NCBI GenBank assembly: GCA_043228905.1
Contig: JBHGNT010000022.1
Span: 744,001-808,000 of the forward strand
DNA: 64,000 nucleotides
Direction of reading: 5' to 3'
From: Azolla caroliniana
Taxonomy: Eukaryota > Polypodiophyta
Positions 43,619 through 56,143 of the stretch are shown here, piece after piece. The notes beneath the pieces were generated by a model, which did not search any database, had not been told where the DNA came from, and saw only the letters and a program-made list of their open reading frames with translations. Position numbers and translations under genes: made by a program. Position 1 is the stretch's first letter. The number at the start of each line of letters is the position of its first letter.

Positions 43619-44681
43619 TGCCCCCTCAATGGTCAACCCATTGAGTTCACTTGGAATTGGGCCAACTCCTAGTCGTCAAAGGTGTTGTTGTAGCTGTTCT
43701 GCTCCAAGCGCCTTTGTGAAGATATCCGCAACATTTTTTGACGTTAGACAGTACTCAATCTCCATAGTCTCATCATTTATTAGCTCCCGCACATAGTGAT
43801 ACTGAATTTGTATGTGTTTAGTACGTGCAGGAAATACGAGGTTCTTGGCAATGGCCATGCAACTCTAATTGTCACACCTCAATACCGTTGCCGTCCTTAT
43901 TGGAACCGCCACATCCATAATGATTCTTCTTAGCCAAAGTACCTCGCATGCCGCTATGCATGCTGCTTTGTATTCTACCTCCGTTGAAGATAGTACCACT
44001 GTTGGTTGTTTTTTACTACTCCATGAAACAACTCCAGAGCCTATTGAAAAACAATATCTAGAAACTGATTTTCTCGAATCACTATCTCCAGCCCAGTCGG
44101 AGTCACAATATTCACTAAGTTCATCAATTGTTGGCTTGTAGAAGATTCTGTAATTTAAAGTACCCACAATGTACTTTAATACACGTAGTGCAACTTTCCA
44201 ATGAGTCTCCTTCGGCTTGTTGCTGAATCGACTCACCACACTGACTGCAAAACAAATATCCGGACTAGTGTTGCATAGGAAAATTAGACTTCCTACTAGC
44301 TATTTATACTTCCTTATGTCAACCGTTGGTGACGGGCATAGTTCTAGCCATACGTCCCATTTGTGTCATACTCAAACGCCAATATTCGTATCATACTCAT
44401 ACGTGAAAAGGCTCCAAGTATGATTGAAATCCATACGCGGTACATAGATATATACATATGGTGTACATAGTGTGTGTGTGAGAGAGAGAGAGAGAGCGTG
44501 TTTGGTCTAGAGAGAGAAGCCCTGTTTTGCATGTGTGAGGAGATAGTGGTTGAGTGTATATCTAGACTCTAGAGAGAGAGAGAGAGAGAGAGAGGAGCTA
44601 TGGGTTTTGTCTGTGTGAGGAGTGTGTAATATGTATATTAGATATCTAGATTTTGTAGAGAGAGAAGATCTGTTAGTTCTC

Positions 44682-44719
<38 letters not shown>

Positions 44720-46335
44720 GTGTGTCAGACGTCACTTCTATTCACAAAGAATTATGAATATCAAAAATTAAAAAAACCCAACCCCCCCCCCCCCCCCCCA
44801 AAAAAAAAAAGAAGCCAAACGAATATCGTGTATCATACGCATACGTTTGCAAACGTTCGCGTAGGTCCAGTAAATTGGACGTACGTGAATATTAGGAACT
44901 ATGGTGACGGGTCTTCTTGGGATAGCTTGCAGTTTGACTCCATTGGAGTCAACTTCGATTTGTTGTCCATCATCCCAAAGGTCTTCAAGATCTCTGTTGC
45001 ATACTTCCTTTGTGACATGAAGATGCCAACCGAGGTTTGCCAAACCTCAATTCCAAGGAAGTAGTGTAAAATCCCCAAGTCTGTCATTTCAAACTCTGTT
45101 TTCAAATACTCTTGTGTTTAGCCAATACACTCTTCATGGTCACTAGTAAGTACTAGATCGTCCACGTAAATGATGATGATAACTTGTTTCCCGTCCTTCA
45201 TTTTGACATACATACTTGCATTTGAAGCACATTGCTTAAAGTCGATTGACTATAAGAAGCTGTCTATCCTCTTGTTCCAAGCTCTTGGTGCTTGCTTTAG
45301 ACCATACAATGCCTTCTTCAGCTTGCAGACTTTGTTTTTCTGAATTCGGCATCTCAAACCCTAGTGGTTGTGTCACGTATACCTCCTCCTTGAGATGCCC
45401 ATTCAGAAATGCCGATTTGACATCCATTTGATAAATCTTTCATCCTCTTGAAGCAGCCAACGCTATGACCATTCGAATTGTTGTCATGCGAGCTATTGGG
45501 GCAAACGTTTCTTGTACATCAAACCCTTCAATTTGGGAGTATCTTTGGGCTAGTAGCCTGGCCTTAAATTTCTCCAAAGAACCATTAACTTTACACTTTA
45601 CTTTCCACACCCACTTGGTGCCTATCACTTTCCTCTTTGTTGGCCTCTCTACCAACTCCCACGTGTCATTTTTCATGATGCTATCGTATTCTGATATCAT
45701 CGCCTCTTTCCACTTCGGGTCGGCCATGGCTTCCTCCACCGAGGTCGGCTCACTCACCGAGCCTATGATGTCCACCATCAGAGCCATGTTGATAATGTGG
45801 TTAGAGGTTCTCCCTTGCTCCCGTATTCTTCTTGATCTTCGTAATCCATCAGTTGAAATTTCAGGAAACTCAACTTTAGGAGTACGATCATTGAAGAGTT
45901 GTTGAGCCCACTTAGGTATTTTCTTTACATCTGGCACTGGAATAGGCTGAACTAGCGAGCCGTTACCATCAGATGGTTCAACTTCCTTTTTTGGACAGTG
46001 GGTCGGGATTGGGGGGAATACTTCTTCTGTTGATGAGATAACTTGAGAATCATTGTTCCCAGCTAGCTGTGGTCGTTCCTCATTGAACACCACATCGCGG
46101 CTTGTCAATATCTTTCTTGCCTCTGGATTGTAGAGTCGATAGTCCTTTGACTCTTCACTATATCCGAGAAAGATACACTTCTTGCTTTTAGCATCCAACT
46201 TCTTTCTGCTCACATCCGGAACTTGTGCGTAACACGTACACCCAAAGGTTCTGAAGTGCAGCACTGAAGGTTTCTTGCTTGAATAAGCTTCTTGGGGTAT
46301 TTTCCCTTGATGTGCCTTCATGTAGTAAGCTTCTT
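43619..46335 (-). pseudogene. Copia J integrase C-part, RT and RNase H, 5' truncated, with MITE inside
   Basis: The minus-strand order is a post-integrase linker and RT N-part in an open 317-codon frame (45440-46393; LHFRTFGCTCYAQ, GTKWVWKVK, NDTWELVERPT), RT ([18 protein letters not shown] near 45427; DLGILHYFLGIEV near 45080), RNase H ([15 protein letters not shown] about 44010-44040; ADIFTKALGAEQL about 43690-43725). The YVDD region near 45160 is degraded. The 5' half is missing at an inverted junction near 46335. It is a third Copia lineage in the window. Confidence 0.87.
44338..44903. mobile_element. hAT-like MITE, 566 bases, in Copia J
   Basis: Perfect 8-base duplications GTGACGGG (44330-44337, 44904-44911) flank inverted ends CATAGTTC/GAACTATG. 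Removing it restores the J RT reading exactly. Subterminal CATACG/CGTATG-type repeats and several GA tracts and a poly(C) run (44783-44800) fill it. No transposase frame. The 8-base duplication points to the hAT superfamily. Confidence 0.85.
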
Positions 46336-46690
46336 GGGGTATTTGAAAGGCACCTTGAGTATGTGTCTCCAGTTTGGCTCCGGTAATCCCCAACTTGACA
46401 GATTCACGGATTCGGATATGTTGGCTGATGCGGATACCAGCTGGTCTACATCCAGATATGTAATGACTTATGCAGGGGGAGCTGTATCATGGCAATCGAG
46501 GCTGCAAAAGACGGTTGCATTGTCAACCACGGAGGCGGAGTACATGACAGCTGTAGAAGCCGGCAAGGAGATAATCTGGATGAAGGACTTCATCGGAGAG
46601 TTAGGAATTCAATAGGAAGAATACCGGCTCTACTGCGACAGTCAAAGTGCCATCCACCTTGCAAAGAACGTGGCCTACCATTCTCGGAGA
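46336..46690 (+). pseudogene. Copia RNase H fragment in opposite orientation to J
   Basis: Plus-strand reading YLKGTLSMCLQFG, then YVMTYAGGAVSWQS, KTVALSTTEAEYMTAVEAGK and CDSQSAIHLAKN is a Copia RNase H of a different lineage from J. It is bounded on the left by a short duplicated word (AAGCTTCTTGGGGTATTT at 46284 and 46327) and has no further pol sequence on either side. Confidence 0.8.
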
Positions 46691-47090
46691 TTACCTCCTT
46701 GGCTTCCCGACGCGCCTCCTCATCTAGCAAGCTCGACTTGACCCTTGCTAGGGATAGCTCGACTCGACTCGGCTTTGGTGACTGCGCCAGAGGAGAGCAT
46801 TCGTCCATCGATAGCTTCGACTGGGGTTGGCTTCGACAACTGGACAACAGGAAAGTTGTGTTTACAAACGAACGTTTCGTCCATAAAACACGTTGTGGCC
46901 TCGAAATCGAGTAGCGCTAAGGATTGAATTGAAATAGACTAGAAATAGAGAGTTACCTCGAAGGAAAAGCCGTTAGTAGAACTTTGGGAGCAACATGTAT
47001 GTCTGTTGTCCAACCGCATGGCTCCTACTATAGTTGGACATCATCATTTTCCGAATGTTGGGACCCACTAGTTGGATTGTCCCGATAGAC
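46691..47090. other. Unassigned sequence
   Basis: No convincing frame, domain or repeat boundary. Short open stretches on both strands have no recognisable motif. It contains an inverted pair GTCCAAC/GTTGGAC near 47010-47040. Confidence 0.5.
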
Positions 47091-47375
47091 TTATTGCAGA
47101 TTGCTTTTGAGTGGGCAAAAACGAATTAGATGGGTAGAGGCGCCGCAGTATAGACATAGCCCATTGGTTCGTCGATGGTGTCGTTCGGTTGTGGTGAGTG
47201 GGGCTCGAGCTCGATCAATTTCCATTGGCATAGGATCATTGAACAATGTCGTTGGAGAAGATCTCGCAGTCACTTGGGGTTGTACCATAGGTTTAACATG
47301 GAGAAAGGGTGACAACTTGGAAATCGCCCGTTCCTCTTGTCGAAGTTCAAAAAGGTGGTTGTCACAATTGACTGT
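47091..47375 (-). pseudogene. Gag fragment of a sushi-like Gypsy (third copy of the family type)
   Basis: On the minus strand CDNHLFELRQEER is followed by PMEIDRARAPLT and a CCHC knuckle (CLYCGASTHLIRFC), then a stop at 47091. The same layout as the Gag C-terminus of B and I. The N-terminal part is cut off at about 47375 by LTR-like sequence. Confidence 0.7.
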
Positions 47376-47645
47376 ATTGTATGTATGTATTGTAGTCAAG
47401 GTGAACAACACCGGTTATGGAATCATAATTCAGTTCTTGTTCTCTTGACTACTTTCTCTCTCTCTTTCTTATTATCTTGTCTAGAATCTTTCTCTCACTC
47501 TCTCAGTATTGAGCGTTGTCTACTTGTCCATGACAACTTGTATAAATATGTGTGTTCACCTAGATTATAATCAAGGTGAACAACACCATTTATAGAGTCT
47601 TTCAATTAATCAACTCATCCCTTTGATTATCTGAATCTATTCTCT
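47376..47645 (+). repeat. Two LTR-like fragments sharing a transcript-start segment
   Basis: TCAAGGTGAACAACACC occurs at about 47394 and 47569. The second is preceded about 30 bases upstream by TATAAATATG and by GTTCACC in inverted orientation. The first leads into a CT-rich stretch ending CCATGACA (about 47533). Solo LTR K has the closely similar TCAAGGTGAACAATGCC, so these appear to be pieces of related LTRs. Confidence 0.5.
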
Positions 47646-47649
47646 TGTG

Positions 47650-48137
47650 CATATTTTCTATCCATGACAGATACACAGGTGTACGTGGGTGCAAAGATTG
47701 AAATGATAGAAAGGCAGAAAAACACAAGTACGGAGACACAAGTATTTTAACGTGGAAAACCCTAAAAAGGGAAAAACCACAGGAGTCCACAAACTCCGAA
47801 TAGAATCACTATATGAGAAAGGTGTACAACAAGAAGCTACAAGGCAACGACCTTGAGTTCTTCTTCGTCTGATCGACGGATATGGAGTTACACTCTCTCT
47901 CGTTCTCTACCTCTCTCTCACTCTCTTACTTACAGAGGCAACTACCAACAACAACTATACATCATACATCATACAATGGTTTGCCCTAGTTATATTTATA
48001 CTAAATTACAACTTTAGGACTATTTACAATTATGAGCTTTTCTAGATGCGTATCCAGATCCGGTCTTTCTTCTTCCTCGGATCCAACTGATCCGACTCGT
48101 GCTTTACTTCCCATCCGGAGGGACCTGTTTCACAACA
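47650..48137 (-). repeat. LTR fragment related to the solo LTRs at 16547 and 31610
   Basis: Minus strand: a GGTCCCTCCGGATGGGA block near the start, AAATATAACTAGGGCAAACC, a CT-rich run, GGAGTTTGTGGACTCCTGTGG and TTTTCCACGTTAAAA match the family in order. The 3' end and a target duplication could not be fixed, so it may be truncated. Confidence 0.65.
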
Positions 48138-48528
48138 CATTAAAAGATCGTGCATGCTTGTTACATGTCAACAAACATATTGTATCATCATGCAATGGCT
48201 TCATTACCTTGGCTATCACTTAAAGCCGAAAAGGTGCAGAATGTATGTTAGTCAAACAAAGGTGGTGGCAAACCATGCAGTGTGGTTGGCATTTCCATTT
48301 GCCATTTCATGCAAAGGTATTGATATGAAGAGTAGTGATTGGTGGGCTCCCATTATGTTCGGCCTTAAAGAGACGAGGACTAAGGTCTGGTACGTGCTTC
48401 TTTTGATTATTGCATTGGAGGACATTACACATAGGTTCATAAAATGCCCTATAGTGCATATAATTTTGAAGTATACTCATTTGAGATTTGACAAGTTTTA
48501 ACTCGTTGCTTTTTTTATTATAAAACGA
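48138..48528. other. Unassigned sequence before solo LTR M
   Basis: AT-rich, with short frames on both strands and no motif that I recognise. Confidence 0.5.
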
Positions 48529-49324
48529 TGTCATGCCTTTCGACGCCAGATCGTTGCGTGAGTCGGGTGGGAACCGTTGGGGTTTTGGACTGGGAAGAGG
48601 AAGAATTTGAGACAAGTTTATAGTTATGGATAGATTATTAGAAAGAGAGATAGAAATCTCGTGAATCCCACTAGTGTATTGTATTTGATTAATCAATATT
48701 TAGATAAGAATATGTATTTAGATTGAAATAAAGAGATTAAAAAGAACTTGTGAATCCCACAAGTATAGACTATTTCGTGAATCCCACGCATATATTAATT
48801 GGCGTCTTTTAGAAATATATCCAATTTTCAAATATTTCACACACCTATTACATTGTGCTCCTCATCCTTATATAGTGATGAGAGAGTCTTAACAATCCAT
48901 GCTTTTTCTATAGATAGACTCTATGCTTTTTCTAAAGTGTTCATGCACACTAAATGTGCATGAGTTGCTTTTTACACTATGCCTTTATTTCCTAAATATA
49001 GTGCTCATGCTCGCTAGATGTGCATGAGTAATATTTTATTGGTTTACATTTTTCTTATAAATAAAGTATTCACGCACTCTAAAAATGCATGACTTACCGA
49101 TGTAAATAAAGGTGTTATAGGTATTAAATCTATATTTAGAACATTAAGGATAAGTTAGTACAATGGTAAGGTCGGTGTTTGTCTATGTGGAGGTATAGGG
49201 TTTGAATCTTGCCCTATGCACGTAATAAATATTTTTTTAATATTTTATTTTATTTATTATACGTACTTTAAATCGGATATAGTATTTTACATATTTCACG
49301 TAGTGTGTGATTCACACTACGACA
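48529..49324 (-). mobile_element. Solo LTR M, 796 bases
   Basis: Perfect 4-base duplications ACGA (48525-48528, 49325-49328) flank TGTC...GACA ends. Read on the minus strand there is an antisense tRNA-like module (plus 49150-49222, GGTTTGAATCTTG) and a CTATATAAGG box near 48880. It shares the GGGGTTTTGGAC block near 48575 with L (8434-8450). No coding content. Confidence 0.82.
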
Positions 49325-51108
49325 ACGATATTAAGTGTTTTTACACTCCAATATGTACAACTCATAGATATTCAACCATATTACTCCAGTACGCGTTAAT
49401 CATCCTGCAATATGTAAAATTTCAGAAAAACACCATGTACCTTCATGGTTGGGCTGCCAAGGTGGAAATAACCATTTTGGCACACCATCTACATAATCCA
49501 CGAAGGACGAATCTGACGATGATTGTTGAAAGAAAAGTCTCACAACTTCCACCGTGTCTGAAGATCCTTCCAACTCTTCATATTAAGCTCGTATTTCGTA
49601 ATTAGGTCAAATACCATAGAGCAATGATTGTCTCCTTTGGTCGACTTTCTTCTTCCGCAAGACCTACGTTGCATCTAGGTTTCCAAATGTTCCATAGCGT
49701 GATAGAGGCTATGGGTGGCCAGATGTCACTCAGATTATTTGAACACCAAATTTGCAATTCCCTTACTGGTTGTACGATGCATTTATTTCTTTGCACGCAG
49801 AATGCCTTCAGCCTACCTAGGTCTCTTGATATCCAAGCTTACCTTGTTATTTGAGGCCTCAACAATGGGTTTTTGCTCATTATGTTCAAAATGGTCCAAA
49901 TGAAGAGTTGGAGATATTGTTCCAATGTTTACGATGTTGGGGATTGCAACACAATTAGAACATGCATAATCCTTTCATGTTCGATGGTAGACCTAGGGTG
50001 AAATTCTATGCGAAGAAGTTGAACTTAGGCATTCTCATGTGAAAAATTTGGATGTTATAACATGTGAGGACCATTTCCTCGAGTGTATATTCAGGTTTTC
50101 TAATGGCTTTACAAGCTATCCCTCTAGCTACACTAAGCAGTTGTAAAAGGTGGGTTTTACATACAATTAGTATAATTGTGTGCTTTTACACACACACACA
50201 CACAATCTGTGTGCGAGTTAGTTTAACAACAATTGGAGTTGAAATTGGCTTATTAGAGAAATCATTATATATGTATAAGCATGAATCTAAGAAAATGAGC
50301 AAAAATGTCGACAACAAAAATACCTTCTATGTCATCTTACACCTTCCATTTTTATGAGAGAGATGTCTTAAGGGATAGAGAGAAATCTATGATAAGGCTA
50401 GGCTTCACAATGAGAGAGAATACGGGGTTGACAACTTTGGAATATTGCTTTTGGTGCTTATATAAAAAATGGATATTATATATATGAAGTGGTTATGTTT
50501 CATATGCAAAATTTCAATACTTCAGTCAAAAACTACCTATGCATGGATGCGTACAAAATGGCTAGAAAACCCCTTTTTGATTAACTTTACCTCAAAAACA
50601 ATGGTTTTAATCCACGTCAAGTGAGCTGAAGCTCTATGAAGCATACATGAGAATAAATACTCCAATGAAAAGAAAGGGTGTAAACCAAGAAATAACTTCT
50701 TTAATTTTAACAAGAGATTACATATGTGCAACGGATGTACTACTCTTATTTGGAGACTCGAGATGAATAGCCTTCAGAAAACCATAAAATAAGAGATAAA
50801 TTTAATATGCACACACACATACACATAGAAGTGGAAGATACTACTGAGATATTAATACAATATTTGATTGCTCATTGGATTTGAAGCTACATTTTTCAAA
50901 TTTGGCAAGTTTTATCGCGTTATTATTTCAAATCATAATTGGGACATATGCAATGCTTTTATGTTTGATTGTAGGCATGGAGTTAGGGCATATATAAGAA
51001 AGTTGGAGCGTTGATGAGACCGTTTTGTTTATTAGAGCAAGTTGAAATTCTTTCCTTGATGGAGTCTCCGTCTTGCCTATTGGTGATTCCACAAGTCTAA
51101 CTACCTGT
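49325..51108. other. Intergenic DNA; possible LINE relic at 49602-49796
   Basis: The minus strand at 49602-49796 reads WPPIASITLWNIWKPRC, which recalls the C-terminal region of plant LINE polyproteins; weak. A CA tract lies at 50188-50206. About 50850-51105 is loosely similar to the unit at 33600-33900 (AGCAAGTTGAAATTCTTT). I see no gene elsewhere. Confidence 0.35.
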
Positions 51109-51113
51109 GTAGG

Positions 51114-51570
51114 TGTTACGGGCATGACCATATAATATCCCGTGGTGAGAATTTACCGTCGTATTCTATACACGTGGATAAGTGTGAGGGTTAAACAAGA
51201 GTGTAGAGAAGGGGAGGATTACTTTTAAATCCTCGGGATTGAGACAACCCATTAGGCCAAGTGTGAACTTGCCTGGGGGCCTTGGGTATCGCTATAAATA
51301 AGAGGCCTAGCTACCCTCATTTGACCAGCTAGTTGACTACGTCGAGACTCTGTCTTGTGGTGGGTCAACTCTTGTAGCAAGCGCGCCAACACCAGGTACG
51401 ACTCGACGCCACGACGGTGGTATGGGACGCCGATCGAGGCTCGAGTCTGTCTCGATCCCTTCGCTCGGGGGTGGTCGGGTGGATCGACACCCTTCTTTCT
51501 CTCTCTCCTTTCTTTCTATCTACCTTGATCTATCCTTATCTAATGCTTACTTTAGTACATGTCTCTAATA
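51114..51570 (+). repeat. 5' LTR of Gypsy H
   Basis: 457 bases with a CTATAAATAAG box near 51293-51302. Partner of 63349-63802. Confidence 0.93.
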
Positions 51571-51572
51571 TT

Positions 51573-51585
51573 TGGTATCCGAGCC
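51573..51585 (+). other. Primer binding site of Gypsy H
   Basis: TGGTATCCGAGCC begins two bases after the LTR. It differs by one base from the initiator tRNA-Met type TGGTATCAGAGC. Confidence 0.75.
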
Positions 51586-53209
51586 TTTGTACTAATGTTT
51601 CTTTTGTTGGTCTTATCTTCTCGATGGATGGCGATCGATCGTTGTGCGGTTGGCCTTCATGCAGACAAGGATCAACAAGGAACTTCGGTAATCTTTCTTG
51701 TTATTTTTTGTCTATTTTTTCTTCTCCCATCTAATCATGTGTATGGTTAATATGCAGATTATTTTCATTAATTAAATGATGTTGTAGTGGTATTTAATTG
51801 GTTATCTAAAACGTTTACATATGTGTACGAGGTTAATACCTCAATTACGTATTACGTTCACGAACATATGTTACGTTTGCGTATGAGGTCAACACCTCGA
51901 TTTTGTTGTAAATGATATTAGTTTCGTCTCGTATGCGTAAGAGGTTAATACCTCAATTGCGTATTACGTTGAACCCTTATTTTTGGATGTCTCATGTGCG
52001 TAGAGGTATATACCTCGATTACATATCTCGGTTACGTCAATTTTGGCTATTAAATATAACGATTTCTTTTATATACGCATATGTGGTCACGTGTATATGT
52101 AGTTGATCGTATATATGTGATAATATACATATGTGTATATAAGTTATTACGTGATTTTAAATCGAATGTTTTCCTTTTCGGGGAAAGGATCTTGGTGGCC
52201 GTCCTCACTTTTTTGTGAGAATCGCATTGTCACCATCCCTTTTTTCAATAATTTTTTATTGTTGAAATCCCCATTGGTGACTTCGATATTTCGTTACATA
52301 AAGAAATGCTATAGACATAATGATTTTGAGTACGTAGGGCTTGACCTACTTCATGTGAGGTCGCTCTTATGACACACATATCCAACATCCCTCCCTCATT
52401 ACATGGATACGATGCCACCATGAGATCATTCTTATGAGAGGCATTCGTAATGACGTGACCATGTGATGGGCCACATGGGCCTACTACGAAAAGAGGGCTC
52501 ATTTGGCTTGACCATTTGGTTGCACTTTGGTATATGCCATCGTAATTATGAGACTTGAGGTTAGGTAACGTACCAACATAGTTGTAGTAAATGAGGGCGA
52601 AATAAGGACTCTTGACATATATGTTTCTTTTAAAAAAACATATATGGGCAAATGCCTCACATATTTCTTATAGGCATGAAACATTAAACATTCAAGAAGA
52701 GCAACTTACTTGGTTGGCTCAAATGTTTAATGCATTTGTTCTCGAGGTCTCGAGTTCAAATATGACTAAGACCATACAACATCGTTGATAGATATGACTA
52801 TAACACATGTTTAGACTTGAGGTCTAAGTGCACTTCGGGGTCCTCGCAATAGGACTTAAAGAGCCGAAACCACATATGTGGGCACCGAAACATAGTTTAT
52901 TGTTAACATTTTTTTCGTGTATAAACTATTCATGACGCGAACATACATGGTTGAGCCTCGGGGAGCCACCATGAAAAAATCGATATAGAGATCAGGGAAA
53001 GACATTTATTTGTCACCCCCATGGTTTTTAAAACACCTTTGTGTTACCATAGTAACCTGATCTTGAACCTCATCTCATCCGTCTACAGGGGTATTGACGT
53101 GAGATAATGATATCGATTAATGCTCGCCCATGATAGGTTTACATCACGACATGTTGTTATGACTATCTCTCTAACCTTATCCTATTTCTTTTCCAGAAAT
53201 AATCATTTA
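51586..53209 (+). other. Long leader of Gypsy H with four tetraloop hairpins
   Basis: About 1.6 kb without a long frame. GAGGTTAATACCTC, GAGGTCAACACCTC, GAGGTTAATACCTC and GAGGTATATACCTC occur at 51829-51842, 51885-51898, 51941-51954 and 52003-52016, each able to form a 5-bp stem with a 4-base loop, among TACGT-rich spacers. A tRNA-like stretch (GGTCTCGAGTTCAAAT) is near 52745-52762. Such leaders usually hold packaging and translation signals. Confidence 0.6.
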
Positions 53210-54080
53210 ATGGCTCAAAATAACGACTCGATGTCCTCCGCTCAAGCGGAAAGAACTCAAGGGAATCCTCCTGGACAAATGTCCATTGAGATGTATTTTT
53301 CGCAAATAACCCAATACCTTAGTTTCACCGCTCAACAGATGACCGAACTTCGGCAATCTCAAAGTGCTCTCGAGGCACGTGTCATTAGTCTACAACGTGA
53401 GACTAATAGACCTGATGAGTGATAGGGTGAACCATCGTTTGTCGTTAAGCCATTTACGGGAGACAAAAAGGAAAGAACCAAAGAAGCAATCTGCACGTGG
53501 TTGGGCCGATTGGAGTCTCATTTTGAGCTCTATCCCACACCAGATAGTACGAAGATTGCATATGTTGGCCGAGAACTAGGGGGTAAGGCCGCCACCTGGT
53601 GGCGTGTGCTCCGTACGTTGGGGAAATTGCCCGATACCTGGACAGATTTTGTCACAGTTTTCAAGGGCCAATTTCTGTAACCTCCCTCTCGAACCGAGGC
53701 AGCACATGCTTTAATGAACCTCTCTAGTTGGAAATTTTCCTCGCTAGAAGATTATGTCCACCATGCTAGAACCCAAATCCAAAAGTCGGGTCTAGAAGAG
53801 GACAATTGGTTAATAGCTTGTTTTGTCAATGGCGTCCCCAATTCGGACTATCACTGGATAGTGCACGATAAGGATCCAAAATCCTTCGAAGAGGCCGTTG
53901 AAATAGTTCTTCGCTATCAATGCACTTCGAAGAAGGACCACAACAAACCCAACGAAGCGCCCGGGACTAAGTAGTCGCAATTCGCTGGGAAACGCAAGAC
54001 ACCCAACGAATTCATGGATCGCGATTGTAAGCGTCAACATCCTTTTTGCGTATTCTGCAAAAAGAAGGGTCATACAAAAG
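53210..54080 (+). pseudogene. Gypsy H gag and CCHC knuckle, broken
   Basis: The start is the ATG at 53210. Stops occur at about 53420, 53680 and 53972. The Gag core includes KPFTGDKKERTKEAICTWL and WKFSSLEDYVHHARTQIQ. The knuckle FCVFCKKKGHTKEQCQK is at 54047-54095. A plant-type Gypsy Gag clearly different from the B/I Gag. Confidence 0.85.
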
Positions 54081-56138
54081 AGCAATGTCAAAAGCTCCAA
54101 CGGAAAGAGCACGACAACAAAGCTAAAGATGCAGACAATAAAGGTCAGATTCCTAATGTCCTTCAGGTCTATACACATCATTTAAGTAATTGTCAATATT
54201 GTTTCCCTCCCTATGTATTGGGTCCCAATGATTTACTACGTGTAAACGGGTATATCAATGGATCTCCCGTACAATTTTTATTTGATTCGGGAAGCTCCCA
54301 CAATTTTGTGAATGATCGTTTGGTTCAGATATGTGGAATCCAACCCACCGTAAGTGATCACACCTACACGGTGCACTTGGCTGATGGAAGAGTACAATAC
54401 ATCAACGGGGTGATTCATTCATTAGGAATTTCGATTAACACTTATATAGAGGAAGTAGACTTCCATGTAATGAATCTTTGTACCACCGATGTAATACTAG
54501 GTTATCCTTGGTTTTATAATAAAAACTCTTCTTTATCTATTGATTGGGTTCATCATTCAATTACATTTGTACTGAACGATTGTACTCATTTTATTCAATG
54601 TGTAACAAAACAATCCCTCTCGATTGTTTCCTCGTGTCCATCAATATCCGAGTTGTCTTGTTCTACTCTATTTGATTGTGTACTTGATCCGGACATTCAC
54701 GTTTACAATATCGATAATGTCTCGGTTCAATCAACATATTTTGAACAACAACAACTTGATGAAATCTTAAATGATTTTCGTGATATTTTTCCGAGTGAAC
54801 TACCAGATGGCTTACCTCCTAAACGTAATATACCTCCTTATCGCTTAAGTCGATCCGAAGAGGATGAGGTATCTAAGCAACTCAAGGACTATTTATGAAT
54901 GGGTTATATACGTTATAGTAAATCTCCATGGGGTGCACCAGTTCTCTTGGTTAAAAAGAAAGAGGGCACATGGCGTATGTGTATTAATTACCGACGCTTG
55001 AATAAAGTGACGATCAAGAATTCGTATCCATTGCCCCGGGCTGACGATCTAATTGACTGTCTCCAGGGAGCTTGGTATTTTACGAAACTTGATCTCCGTA
55101 CTGGCTACCAGCAAATTTGTATAAGTGAGGACGATGTTCCTAAAACAACATTTCGTACGCGCTATGACCATTATGAGTTTCTGGTTATGCCTTTTGGTTT
55201 GACCAATGCTCCGGCTACATTTCAACAAGAAATGAATGACATTTTCCAAGAACAACTTGGAAAATTTGTCGTTATTTTCTTGGATGATATTTCAGTTTAT
55301 AGCCGTACATTACAGGAACATGCGAAACATGTCCTCTTTGTTTTACAAACATTGCGTGACAAACAGTTTTACGCGAAGATCTCAAAATGTGAGTTCTTCA
55401 AGAAATCAATTACTTATCTTGGACATCTCATAACCGAACGAGGAGTTGAAATTGATCCTTCTCGCATCGAGAAAATCAAGCTTTGGCCCACTCTTCGGAA
55501 TATTCGAGAAGTTCGATCATTCCTTGGTTTTGTTGGGTTTTTGCGAAAATCCCTTCGTAATTACTCCCAATTGACGACGCCGTTTACTGATCTTCTAAAA
55601 GGTCAAATGCGTAAGTCTACAAAACCTATTGTGTGGAATGCTACACTAGACCTTGCTTTGAAAGAACTCAAGGACCTGGTATGGAAGGCTCCTTCACTTC
55701 TTTTACCCGATCCTTCAAAACCTTTGGAGGTTGGAACCGATGCAAGCGATTATGCTATAGGTGTTGTCTTATATCAAGATGGTAAACCAATAGCATTCGA
55801 GAATAAGAAACTTGATTCTGCTCAATGTCGGTATACCGTTCAAGAAAAGGAATTATTTGCAGTTATACATACGCTCAAAACATGGCGCCATTATCTTTAT
55901 GGAAATCGCTTTGTGGTAACTACAGATCATGAGTCCTTGAAATATTTTTGTGACCAACAAGACCTGAAAGGTCGTAAAGCACGATGGGCTAATCTCATCC
56001 AGGACTTTGATTTTTCCATACGATATCGTAAAGGTTCCATGAATATTGTCGTTGATGCACTAATTCGCATCCGTGAAGTTAACATGCTTAGCTTCACTGA
56101 AACAACATCAGTTATCTTTATGATCACCTTCGAGGAAA
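54014..56138 (+). pseudogene. Gypsy H protease, RT and RNase H (one in-frame UGA)
   Basis: Protease FDSGSSHNFVND (about 54280-54315) leads to GYPWFYNKN, then the RT entry (PYRLSRSEEDEVSKQLKDYL), an in-frame TGA at 54896-54898, and RT in the same frame ([51 protein letters not shown]). RNase H covers about 55730-56080 ([23 protein letters not shown], where the usual Ser is Ile). It is cut at GTATC (56139-56143) by element I. Confidence 0.9.
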
Positions 56139-56143
56139 GTATC

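Noticed and set aside
47650-48137. Complete solo LTR
   Set aside because: Family membership is visible but I could not find a matching target duplication or a clear 3' end.
49602-49796. A LINE retrotransposon
   Set aside because: Only about 60 codons with weak resemblance; no endonuclease or RT core nearby, so left as a low-confidence note.
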